Part shown: one piece after another, positions 1 to 7,025 of the stretch | How positions within the stretch are numbered: the stretch's first letter is position 1 | How the letters are laid out: the number at the start of each line of letters is the position of its first letter | Assembly (NCBI GenBank): GCA_031253365.1 | Contig: JAIRWE010000160.1 | Span: 1-8,408 of the forward strand | Source: Oscillospiraceae bacterium | GTDB taxonomy: Bacteria > Bacillota > Clostridia > Oscillospirales > Ruminococcaceae | Length of the DNA: 8,408 bases | Direction: 5' to 3' | Program-made: the position numbers and the translations under genes | The notes under the pieces: model-generated | Databases searched by the model: none | What the model saw: only the letters and a program-made list of their open reading frames with translations | Told to the model about the DNA's origin: nothing

Positions 1-1705
<1,705 letters not shown>

Positions 1706-1740
1706 ATAACACGCCACCTCCGAAAAACGCCTTACCTTTT

Positions 1741-1769
1741 ATTATAGATAAGGCGCGGCGCAAAGTCAA
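1741..1769 (-). promoter_or_regulatory. Sigma-A-type promoter of the histidine kinase
   Basis: On the minus strand, -35 TTGACT (1769-1764), 17-bp spacer, -10 TATAAT (1746-1741). The predicted start is near 1734, giving a short leader of about 30 nt that carries the GGAGGTGG site. It stands back to back with the rightward promoter at 1788-1816. Confidence 0.8.
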
Positions 1770-1787
1770 GTTTTTTTTGGCAAAGGC

Positions 1788-1816
1788 TTGCAATTACGCC
1801 GTTTCCGTGATACAAT
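1788..1816 (+). promoter_or_regulatory. Rightward promoter with no downstream protein gene
   Basis: On the plus strand, -35 TTGCAA (1788-1793), 17-bp spacer, -10 TACAAT (1811-1816), with a predicted start near 1823. The two -35 boxes of this divergent pair are 18 bp apart. No credible plus-strand coding sequence follows; the transcript would run into the foldable segment 1829-1908 and then antisense to the 3' end of the NYN gene. Promoter calls from sequence alone are moderately reliable at this match quality. Confidence 0.5.
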
Positions 1817-1822
1817 GGGGGT

Positions 1823-1920
1823 AACACGCGGTTCGCCGAAGGCGGCCGCGGACGGAAGCGGCGAGAGCTTCATGGAAGCGTGAGCCGCTTTTTCCATTGG
1901 GCGACCGCCGAAGAACGCAA
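1823..1920 (+). ncRNA. Candidate structured small RNA or leader
   Basis: This gene-less stretch can fold into a nested structure. Outer stem GCGGTTCGCC (1829-1838) pairs with GGCGACCGC (1901-1909 region) with one bulged T. Next comes a second stem, GGAAGCGGC with GCCGCTTTTTCC, a symmetric internal loop GAGA/GTGA of the sheared G-A type, and a terminal hairpin GCTTC-ATG-GAAGC. A competing local hairpin CGCC-GAA-GGCG also exists. A matched plus-strand promoter ends 7 nt before the predicted start. The 3' end is uncertain: only the hairpin at 1962-1980 follows, and it is better built for the other strand. I do not recognise a known RNA family. It could also be transcribed from the opposite strand, or be spacer that folds by chance because of its GC content. 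Confidence 0.35.
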
Positions 1921-1937
1921 AAAAAAAAAAAAAAAAA
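1919..1937. repeat. 19-nt homopolymeric A run
   Basis: Nineteen consecutive A residues, continued by an A-rich tract to about 1958 (complement T-rich). On the minus strand it serves as an extended U-tract after the terminator hairpin at 1962-1980. The exact length is prone to sequencing error and replication slippage. Confidence 0.9.
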
Positions 1938-1980
1938 TAAAAATAATAAAAAATAAAGTACCCCCAACCAACGGTCGGGG
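1938..1980 (-). terminator. Intrinsic terminator of the NYN gene
   Basis: On the minus strand, five bases after the TAA stop, CCCCGACC (1980-1973) pairs with GGTTGGGG (1969-1962) around a GTT loop, using one G-U wobble. A long T-rich tract follows, continuing through the poly-T complement of the A run. Read on the plus strand the wobble becomes an A-C mismatch and only TTCTTTAG follows, so the minus orientation is the favoured one. Confidence 0.75.
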
Positions 1981-1984
1981 TTCT

Positions 1985-2584
1985 TTAGTATATCTTATGC
2001 TTCCGCAGGCAGTTATTGAAAAACGTTTCGTCCAATATTTTGAAGTCGTCGATATGGGGGATGAGCTTGTTCAGCTGTTGACCTTTCACGCCAATGACCA
2101 CGATTAGCTTGCCGATGCTTTTCAACGCGGAATAAACGCTGATGTAGTCCGTGTCCTCGGACAAAAAGAACCCTGTGTCATAAGAGTTGTAGAAAGCGTT
2201 TTTAAGGGCGTATGTAGCCAAATTTACGTCCGTACCCTTTTCTTCTTTGTAGTAGGTGTCATGGTCGTTTATGTCCATTTCACTCAAACTTTTCTTTGGT
2301 CTGCCTGTATAAGCCCCTTCCACAACATCAAAATACCGCTGGTTTTTCAGACCCGCCGCCCATTTGTAATAACTTGCGATATAGGGGTCGCCCATTAAGA
2401 AGTCATCCGGCTTGGGTATGAAAAGATAGGTCTTTACCAAATCAACATTGGGGAACAAGCCGACGATGTTTTTAGGCAATAGGTTGTAGTCTATTTTGGG
2501 GGATTGTTTTTCGATACTTTTGTAATAGTTTTGAAGCGCTATGTCAAAATTCATGTGGTCGATGAAAACACAACCTCTAAGCAT
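1985..2584 (-). CDS. NYN-domain (PIN-like) putative nuclease, 199 aa
   Basis: Start chosen at ATG 2584-2582: AGGAG at about 2593-2597 is 8 nt upstream, whereas the in-frame TTG two codons earlier almost abuts that site. The N-terminus VFIDHMNFD (residues 6-14) is the first strand of an NYN domain with Asp9 and Asn12. The second half carries KGTDVNLATYALKNAF (116-131, Asp119) and FFLSEDTDYISV (139-150, Asp144, Asp146), then SIGKLIVVIG (156-165). These match the spacing of the acidic metal-binding residues in NYN/LabA-like proteins, a PIN-superfold group that includes RNases. Family and probable RNase activity are inference from these motifs; no target is visible. Codon use is clearly AT-richer than in both neighbours, suggesting separate acquisition. 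It forms its own transcription unit with promoter, structured leader and terminator. It could be a toxin, a regulatory RNase or a defence effector. Confidence 0.85.
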   Translation of the reverse strand: MLRGCVFIDHMNFDIALQNYYKSIEKQSPKIDYNLLPKNIVGLFPNVDLVKTYLFIPKPDDFLMGDPYIASYYKWAAGLKNQRYFDVVEGAYTGRPKKSLSEMDINDHDTYYKEEKGTDVNLATYALKNAFYNSYDTGFFLSEDTDYISVYSALKSIGKLIVVIGVKGQQLNKLIPHIDDFKILDETFFNNCLRKHKIY

Positions 2585-2690
2585 AAACAAGTCTCCTAAA
2601 ATCTAATGGGATGCCGCGCCGCGAAGGTCGGGGCATCCCGCTTTGACTATGGAAACACCTGCCGCATAGGGTCTCGGCGTTTCCGTTGAC
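2585..2690 (-). promoter_or_regulatory. Structured leader of the NYN gene: two stem-loops sharing a loop motif
   Basis: Between the predicted start (about 2690) and the ATG, the minus-strand RNA forms two hairpins. Hairpin A: GGAAACGCC (2684-2676) with GGTGTTTCC (2659-2651), one G-U pair, 16-nt loop. Hairpin B: GGGATGCC (2639-2632) with GGCATCCC (2615-2608), perfect, also a 16-nt loop. The stems differ in sequence, but the loops share GACC, three or four bases, then GCGGC. Both can alternatively close an inner CCG/CGG stem leaving a 3' bulge. A linker of 11 nt separates them. Neither is followed by a convincing U-tract, so they are not ordinary terminators. I know no family matching this. Confidence 0.55.
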
Positions 2691-2696
2691 ACTTAT

Positions 2697-2725
2697 AGTT
2701 TATTACAGCAACAGCCTAATGTCAA
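2697..2725 (-). promoter_or_regulatory. Promoter of the NYN gene
   Basis: On the minus strand, -35 TTGACA (2725-2720, perfect), 17-bp spacer, -10 TAAACT (2702-2697). The predicted start near 2690 places the two leader hairpins at the very 5' end of the transcript. It lies immediately after the terminator of the upstream GTPase gene, so the NYN gene is expressed independently. Confidence 0.7.
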
Positions 2726-2746
2726 GCTGTTTTTTGAAAATTTCAG

Positions 2747-2773
2747 AAAAAAAAGACGCGGGGGCGTCTTTTT
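2747..2773 (-). terminator. Intrinsic terminator of the GTPase gene
   Basis: On the minus strand, seven bases past the TAA stop: A-tract, GACGC (2768-2764), CCCC loop, GCGTC (2759-2755), then eight T residues. The A-tract makes it symmetrical, so it could also work on the plus strand, where no gene needs it. Confidence 0.88.
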
Positions 2774-2779
2774 CGCGCG

Positions 2780-3943
2780 TTATCCGCCGATTATCACCGG
2801 TTTGGAGCCGGGTTCGATTTTGCAGTTTATGCCGGCGGCGAACCGTTCGCCGAACGCCTCGTCAAGCTTGTCGCAGAAAAAAATCAATTTCTCGTTTTCC
2901 GCTTTCAGGCGGGCGATTTCGGCGAGGTTTTCCTCGTATCTTTTCCTGTTCTTTTCAAGGGTTTCGCGCTTTAAGACGAAGCCCTTCGCGTTTTTGGCGC
3001 TCTCCGCCGCCTCCTCCGAAAGCGTCTTTATCCTCACCGCGTTCCTGCGCCATATATCGCGCAGCGACCAGCAGACGGAAAAAATCATAACGACGTCTAT
3101 GTTGCGGGGAACGATGTTGATTTTGGACAAATCGCTGATAAATTCGCTGCGGTACTGCCCGTCGAAAGGCACCGTGACGACGTTCCCCTCGCCGAGCGCG
3201 GAAACCGGCACCACCCCGAAAGTCCAGTTGCGCTTTTCCGCGTTGAGGGCGCAGGCGCTTTCGACTATGCTGAACATCGACAACGCCTTTTGCGACAGGC
3301 GAAAAAAATTGTTCGCCTTGTCTTCGGGCGGGATAACCTCGGAATCGGTTTTCGTCAAAAGCAGCAGAACGCACAGGTTCTCCCGCGAGAAGCCCGCGCC
3401 CGACGCGCCCGACGGGTCGCCCAAAACCGAAAAAATCGCGTTCGCCCTGTTCGCGCCGACTTTGTTCCGACATTCGTGCTCGCGGTCGTACATACTTAAA
3501 TTTATCGCGTCCGCCATAACCAAAAGGACGTTGCTTTGCCGCATACGTTTCAGCATAACCTCGCGGACGGCTTCGTCCTCCTCGTCTTCAAGGTTAAGCT
3601 GGGCGCTTTCGGACGTGCCGATGGCGCCGCCCTTGTAGTCGGCGAAACATACGTTGCAGACGCTTTCGTTGTTCACGCAGAAGGTCAGGTCCAGCCATCT
3701 CGTGTTTTCCGTCCCTTCGGGGAAACGCCCCGGCGCGAGAAGAATGTCGTCAAGCGCGAGTTGCCGGCGCAGCCGCTCGACGTCGGAAGCCTTACCCCCC
3801 GACGCGAAATGGACGCTTACCTTCCCGCCCGACTTGTCGTAGCCCGAAACGTTCGTGTTCATCATCGTTTGGTGAACAGCCGACAGGAACGACGTCTTCC
3901 CCGAGCCGGAAATCCCAATCATCGTGACATAAACATCATTCAT
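2780..3943 (-). CDS. TRAFAC-like P-loop GTPase with C-terminal coiled coil, 387 aa
   Basis: Start chosen at ATG 3943-3941, with a G-rich site (GGGGG) about 5 nt upstream; a TTG four codons earlier has no better site. GTPase motifs in order: G1 GISGSGKTS (residues 10-18); G3-like DYKGG (102-106) following a hydrophobic strand; G4 TKTD (197-200) after CVLLLL; G5 VSA (247-249). Residues about 281-298 are hydrophobic (VVMIFSVCW). About 300-362 is charged and heptad-like (KRETLEKNRKRYEENLAEIARLKAENEKL), a probable coiled coil. There is no signal peptide. The single-gene resemblance is to the loosely described bacterial GTPases of conflict modules (the DO-GTPase/GTPase-associated group), not to housekeeping Era, Der or Obg. 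It lies downstream of the small TerS-like gene on the same strand, with its own perfect promoter in the 82-bp gap. Role unknown; an ATPase of the same fold is the main alternative, but TKTD argues for guanine. Confidence 0.85.
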   Translation of the reverse strand: MNDVYVTMIGISGSGKTSFLSAVHQTMMNTNVSGYDKSGGKVSVHFASGGKASDVERLRRQLALDDILLAPGRFPEGTENTRWLDLTFCVNNESVCNVCFADYKGGAIGTSESAQLNLEDEEDEAVREVMLKRMRQSNVLLVMADAINLSMYDREHECRNKVGANRANAIFSVLGDPSGASGAGFSRENLCVLLLLTKTDSEVIPPEDKANNFFRLSQKALSMFSIVESACALNAEKRNWTFGVVPVSALGEGNVVTVPFDGQYRSEFISDLSKINIVPRNIDVVMIFSVCWSLRDIWRRNAVRIKTLSEEAAESAKNAKGFVLKRETLEKNRKRYEENLAEIARLKAENEKLIFFCDKLDEAFGERFAAGINCKIEPGSKPVIIGG

Positions 3944-3984
3944 CACAGCCCCCAAAAATAAAGATTCGGAATTCCCCGCGCTTT

Positions 3985-4013
3985 ATTATATCAGTTTCGG
4001 GAGCCGCTGTCAA
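3985..4013 (-). promoter_or_regulatory. Perfect-consensus promoter of the GTPase gene
   Basis: On the minus strand, TTGACA (4013-4008), 17-bp spacer, TATAAT (3990-3985): both hexamers and the spacing are ideal. The predicted start is near 3978, giving a leader of about 35 nt. No terminator separates it from the upstream gene ending at 4026, so read-through co-transcription is also possible. Confidence 0.85.
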
Positions 4014-4025
4014 TGTTTCGGTTTT

Positions 4026-4382
4026 TTACCCGCCGCCGCGCCTCGGCGCGTCTTGACGCGACGCGTCTCGGCGGGACGCGGCATTTTCATAAAACGGACG
4101 CGGCGCGTCGGAACGGGGCGCGTTTTGGCGCGACGCGTCGGAACGCGATGTGTTTTGACGCGATGTGTTTTGACGCGGGGAGTCGGGGAAGTCGAACATA
4201 TCGTCGACTATAAAGACGTCGTCGCTTTCTTCCTTTTCGGGTTCGTCAAGCGACAAGAATTTAATCAGCATACGCAGCGCCGTGAGCTTATGGTTGGGCT
4301 TGACATCGACGCCGAACGCTATGTTCTGCAATTCCTCAAGCACGCGCAGGGCGATTTCTTCTCTGTTGATGTTCAGTTTCAT
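4026..4382 (-). CDS. Small protein: terminase-small-subunit-like head, Arg-rich pentapeptide-repeat tail (118 aa)
   Basis: Start fixed at ATG 4382-4380 by AAAGGAG, 9 nt upstream; the longer open frame has no such site and runs through the hairpin at 4467-4500. Residues 1-45 read as two helices, EEIALRVLEELQNIAFG and HKLTALRMLIKFLSL, resembling the helical core of phage terminase small subunits (pattern VLEELxxIAF ... KLxALxxLxKxL). An acidic linker follows (about 46-67: EPEKEESDD, VDDMFDFPD). The tail 70-118 is made of five-residue units starting with Arg: RQNTS twice, RSDAS, RQNAP, RSDAP, an interrupted unit with PFYENAA, RRDAS, RQDAP, RRGGG. It is probably disordered and basic, hence possibly nucleic-acid binding. 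No large terminase or other phage gene is nearby, so a packaging role is unlikely; a domesticated adaptor or regulator is more plausible. The family link is a resemblance only. Confidence 0.7.
   Translation of the reverse strand: MKLNINREEIALRVLEELQNIAFGVDVKPNHKLTALRMLIKFLSLDEPEKEESDDVFIVDDMFDFPDSPRQNTSRQNTSRSDASRQNAPRSDAPRPFYENAASRRDASRQDAPRRGGG
4044..4175 (-). repeat. 15-bp coding minisatellite
   Basis: In-frame 15-bp units encode the Arg-initiated pentapeptides of the small protein. Two neighbouring units, 4146-4160 and 4161-4175, are identical (CGTCAAAACACATCG on the minus strand). Units at 4101-4145 and 4044-4073 are diverged copies, and a 27-bp interruption sits at 4074-4100. Because 15 is a multiple of three, changes in copy number would keep the frame. 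Confidence 0.85.
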
Positions 4383-4466
4383 AACGGTTTTCTCCTTTGT
4401 TTCGGGGTTTTCTGAGGTTGCCCTCGGTTTTTTGTTCCATTGTAAATCATTTTTTCGGCGCGCGGT

Positions 4467-4500
4467 GCCAACTTTCGTTGCGTCGGCAACGAAAATCGGC
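4467..4500 (-). promoter_or_regulatory. 15-bp hairpin in the divergent glyA control region
   Basis: The core TTTCGTTGC (4473-4481) and GCAACGAAA (4486-4494) is a perfect 9-bp inverted repeat around a 4-nt loop. On the minus strand the arms extend to 15 bp, because GCCGAT and GTTGGC pair through two G-U wobbles; on the plus strand those positions are A-C mismatches. That asymmetry suggests a minus-strand RNA hairpin, in the leader of the small TerS-like gene. No U-tract follows, so it is not an intrinsic terminator. It abuts the glyA -35 box at 4501, so a protein-binding operator is the alternative. Confidence 0.5.
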
Positions 4501-4529
4501 TTGACTAATATTTTGATTTGTGTTATCAT
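4501..4529 (+). promoter_or_regulatory. Promoter of the glyA-prs run
   Basis: On the plus strand, -35 TTGACT (4501-4506), 17-bp spacer, -10 TATCAT (4524-4529), predicted start near 4536. The short leader of about 20 nt is too short to hold a riboswitch. Confidence 0.8.
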
Positions 4530-4553
4530 ATATTACAGACAAACGGAGGTGAA
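4525..4553 (-). promoter_or_regulatory. Weak candidate promoter of the small TerS-like gene
   Basis: On the minus strand, -35-like TTCACC (4553-4548), 17-bp spacer, -10 TATGAT (4530-4525). It overlaps the glyA -10 box and ribosome binding site in mirror orientation, so the two would compete. Its transcript would start near 4518 and begin with the hairpin at 4467-4500. A second possible -10, TACAAT at 4444-4439, has no matching -35. Confidence 0.25.
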
Positions 4554-4556
4554 CGA

Positions 4557-5813
4557 ATGTACGGGAAAATGATGAATTCAATCGGATTTGTGGCGCGCAG
4601 CGACAAGGAAATCGCCGACGCGATGGCGGGCGAGTTGGAACGTCAGCGTCAGCGCCTTGAACTGATTGCCAGCGAGAACATCGTTTCGCCGGCGGTGATG
4701 GCGGCTATGGGAACGGTTCTCACCAACAAATACGCCGAGGGCTATCCCGCGCGGCGTTATTACGGCGGGTGCGAGTGCGTGGACATGGTGGAGGACATTG
4801 CCATTCAGCGCGCAAAAGAACTGTTCGGCGCCGCGTTCGCGAACGTCCAGCCCCATTCGGGCGCGCAGGCGAACGTGGCGGTTTATTTCGCGCTTTTGGA
4901 ACCGGGCGACAAGGTTCTGGGAATGAAATTAGACCAGGGGGGGCATTTGACCCACGGTTCCCCCGTGAACATTTCGGGGAAGTATTTCAATTTTATCCCT
5001 TACGGGCTTGACTTGAAGACGCAAAGGCTCGACTATGACGGCGTGGAAAAATTGGCGAGGGAGCATAAGCCCAAGATGATTTTGGCGGGGGCGACGGTTT
5101 ACCCGAGGGAGTTCGATTTTGAGCGGCTTTCCGAAATCGCGAAAAGCGTGGGGGCGTATTTCGTGGTGGATATGGCGCATATAGCCGGGTTGGTCGCGGC
5201 GGGCGAACACGCGTCGCCGCTCCCTTACGCGCACGCGGTAACGTCCACGACGCACAAAACGCTCAGGGGTCCGCGGGGGGGGCTGATTTTAACCAACGAC
5301 GAGGAAATCGCGGGGAAAATCAACAAAGCCGTTTTCCCCGGAACGCAGGGCGGCCCGCTCATGCACGTCATAGCGGCGAAAGCCGTCTGCTTCGCGGAGG
5401 CGATGAAGCCGCGGTTCAAAACTTACGCGCGGCAGGTCAAAAAGAACGCCGCCGCCTTAGCGGGGGCGTTGATTGAAAACGGGTTCAGCCTTGTTTCGGG
5501 GGGGACGGACAACCATCTGATGCTGGTCGATTTGCGCCCGTTCAGGCTGACGGGAAAACTTTTTGAAAAGCAGTTGGACGAGGTTTATATCACCGCCAAC
5601 AAGAACACCGTTCCCAACGACCCGGAAAGCCCCTTCGTGACAAGCGGTTTGCGGCTGGGAACCCCCGCGGTCACGACGCGCGGCCTTAACGAGGAAGATA
5701 TGCGAACCGTGGCGCGGTGCATTTGTCTGACCGCGAAAAACTTCAACGCGAACAAGGAGAGCGTTCGCGGGATGGTGAGCGAGCTGTGCGAAAAATATCC
5801 CCTGTACGAATAG
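4557..5813 (+). CDS. glyA: Serine hydroxymethyltransferase, 418 aa
   Basis: A cytosolic PLP enzyme that converts serine and tetrahydrofolate to glycine and 5,10-methylene-tetrahydrofolate, feeding purine, thymidylate and methionine synthesis. Start at ATG 4557: GGAGGTGA (4545-4552) lies at ideal distance, and the upstream TTG in frame lies inside the promoter. Diagnostic motifs: LIASENIVSP (36-45), NKYAEGYP (57-64), YYGGCECVD (68-76), QPHSGAQAN (98-106), DMAHIAGL (205-212), and the PLP-lysine motif TSTTHKTLRGPRGG with Lys234. There is also FPGTQGGP (260-267) and SGLRLGTPA with the substrate-carboxylate arginine Arg366. Full length for the family, with no missing residue. An unusual short leader, MYGKMMNSIGFVARSD, precedes the conserved start. 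It is the first gene of the plus-strand run; prs follows after 48 bp. Confidence 0.98.
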   Translation: MYGKMMNSIGFVARSDKEIADAMAGELERQRQRLELIASENIVSPAVMAAMGTVLTNKYAEGYPARRYYGGCECVDMVEDIAIQRAKELFGAAFANVQPHSGAQANVAVYFALLEPGDKVLGMKLDQGGHLTHGSPVNISGKYFNFIPYGLDLKTQRLDYDGVEKLAREHKPKMILAGATVYPREFDFERLSEIAKSVGAYFVVDMAHIAGLVAAGEHASPLPYAHAVTSTTHKTLRGPRGGLILTNDEEIAGKINKAVFPGTQGGPLMHVIAAKAVCFAEAMKPRFKTYARQVKKNAAALAGALIENGFSLVSGGTDNHLMLVDLRPFRLTGKLFEKQLDEVYITANKNTVPNDPESPFVTSGLRLGTPAVTTRGLNEEDMRTVARCICLTAKNFNANKESVRGMVSELCEKYPLYE

Positions 5814-5861
5814 GGGTTCGGGATTTGAGGCTGAAACCTGTCCTTTCGGAGGTGGTCTGTT

Positions 5862-7025
5862 ATGCCGGCAAGAGCGAGCGAAATCGTTTTGAACAGGAAG
5901 TCGCAGGTGGCCCCGTTGGCGTTGATAGCTTTGGAGGGCGCGAAGGAACTGGGCAGGAAAATCAACCAACACATGGTTGACTGGTCCAAAAAGAACGAAA
6001 ACAGCCCCGACACCTTTTTAATCAGGACGGAATGCCCGCGCTTTTCCTCCGGCGACGCGAAGGGCTTAATTCGGACGTCCATACGCGGCGACGACGCCTT
6101 CATTATCGTGGACGTGGGGAATTACAGCTGCAAGTACAAGATGTTCGAGGAATGGAACAAGATGTCGCCGGACGACCATTTTCAGGATTTGAAGCGCATT
6201 ATTCAGGCTATGGGCGGCAAGGCGCACAGGATTAACGTAATCATGCCCATACTTTACGGCGGGCGGCAGCACAGGCGCAATTACCGCGAGTCGCTCGACT
6301 GCGCGGTGGCTTTGCAGGAGCTGGAAGCGATGGGCGTTGAGAACATCATTACCTTCGACGCGCACGATGCCCGCGTGTGCAACGCCGTTCCGTTGATGGG
6401 GTTCGATAACGTGATTCCGTCGTATCAGGTCTTGAAGGCGCTTTTCGACAACGTCGAGGAACTGCGGATAGACAGCGACAATTTCATGGTGGTCAGCCCC
6501 GACGAGGGCGCGCTGAACAGGAATATGTATTACGCGTCGGTGCTGGGCGTGGAACTCGGAATGTTCTATAAACGGCGGGACTATTCGATGGTCATAAACG
6601 GGCGCAACCCGATTGTCGCGCACGAGTACCTCGGGAATCCCGTGAACGGGAAGGACGTGTTCATTTCCGACGACATTATCTCGTCGGGGGATTCGATGCT
6701 GGAAGTCGCCTGCGAGTTAAGGAAGAGAAACGCGGCGCGGATTCTCATTTACGCCACCTACCCGATTTTCACGGGGGGGCTCGAACGGTTCGACGAGGCG
6801 CACAAGGAAGGGCTGATTGACTGCGTTTTCGGAACCAACCTGACCTACCGTTCGAGGGAGCTGTTAAGCAGGGAATGGTTCTACGAGGTGGACGTGTCGA
6901 AATACATAGCCTATTTAATCGCCGCTCTTAACCACGGCGTTTCCACCAGCAAGGTTATCGACCCGCACTTCAAAATCAAATCGCTGCTTTCAAAATATAA
7001 CGTGAAAAGCGCGGCCGTTCTTTGA
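5862..7025 (+). CDS. prs: Ribose-phosphate pyrophosphokinase (PRPP synthase), long clostridial form, 387 aa
   Basis: Transfers pyrophosphate from ATP to ribose 5-phosphate, making PRPP for purine, pyrimidine, histidine, tryptophan and NAD synthesis. GGAGGTGG (5848-5855) lies 6 nt before ATG 5862. Two phosphoribosyltransferase-like halves are visible. The first has MSPDDHFQDLKRII (101-114), YGGRQHRR (132-139, in place of the classical YARQDRK) and ITFDAHD (163-169, in place of DLHA). The second has VVSPDEGA (210-217), the flexible-loop KRRDY (237-241), and the PRPP-binding loop VFISDDIISSGDSM (266-279). At 387 residues it is longer than the roughly 315-residue classical enzyme and matches the divergent form I know from Lachnospiraceae-type Clostridia. 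It probably shares a transcript with glyA; no promoter is seen in the 48-bp gap. Its last three codons and stop lie inside a 19-bp inverted repeat. Confidence 0.93.
   Translation: MPARASEIVLNRKSQVAPLALIALEGAKELGRKINQHMVDWSKKNENSPDTFLIRTECPRFSSGDAKGLIRTSIRGDDAFIIVDVGNYSCKYKMFEEWNKMSPDDHFQDLKRIIQAMGGKAHRINVIMPILYGGRQHRRNYRESLDCAVALQELEAMGVENIITFDAHDARVCNAVPLMGFDNVIPSYQVLKALFDNVEELRIDSDNFMVVSPDEGALNRNMYYASVLGVELGMFYKRRDYSMVINGRNPIVAHEYLGNPVNGKDVFISDDIISSGDSMLEVACELRKRNAARILIYATYPIFTGGLERFDEAHKEGLIDCVFGTNLTYRSRELLSREWFYEVDVSKYIAYLIAALNHGVSTSKVIDPHFKIKSLLSKYNVKSAAVL

Noticed and set aside
1829..1920. Resemblance to the glutamine (glnA) riboswitch: a CGGAAG segment followed by GCCGAAG-AACGC near the 3' end
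   Set aside because: The order of motifs is suggestive, but the outer P1 helix cannot form beyond about 3 bp, the competing fold is far stronger, and no nitrogen-metabolism gene lies downstream.
1880..2107. 75-codon plus-strand open frame downstream of the orphan promoter
   Set aside because: It runs through the poly-A tract, giving a poly-lysine stretch, and then antisense to the NYN gene; it has no usable ribosome binding site.
2585..2590. TTG at 2590 as start of the NYN gene
   Set aside because: The AGGAG site would be only 1-2 nt away; the ATG at 2584 has the correct spacing.
2608..2684. The two leader hairpins as ordinary terminators or IS-end repeats
   Set aside because: No U-tract follows either hairpin, no transposase is nearby, and there is no target-site duplication that I can see.
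2802..3638. 278-codon plus-strand open frame
   Set aside because: Antisense to the GTPase. Its composition (Ser/Arg-rich, no domain) is that of a reverse-strand shadow.
4026..4382. Prophage remnant on the strength of the TerS-like head
   Set aside because: No other phage gene, integrase, attachment site or tRNA is present, and the resemblance covers only about 40 residues.
4383..4529. Longer 167-residue version of the small TerS-like protein
   Set aside because: The extra residues are translated from the hairpin and promoter region, with no ribosome binding site. AAAGGAG supports the ATG at 4382.
4518..4556. 431-residue glyA starting at TTG 4518
   Set aside because: That start lies within the promoter spacer; GGAGGTGA points to ATG 4557.
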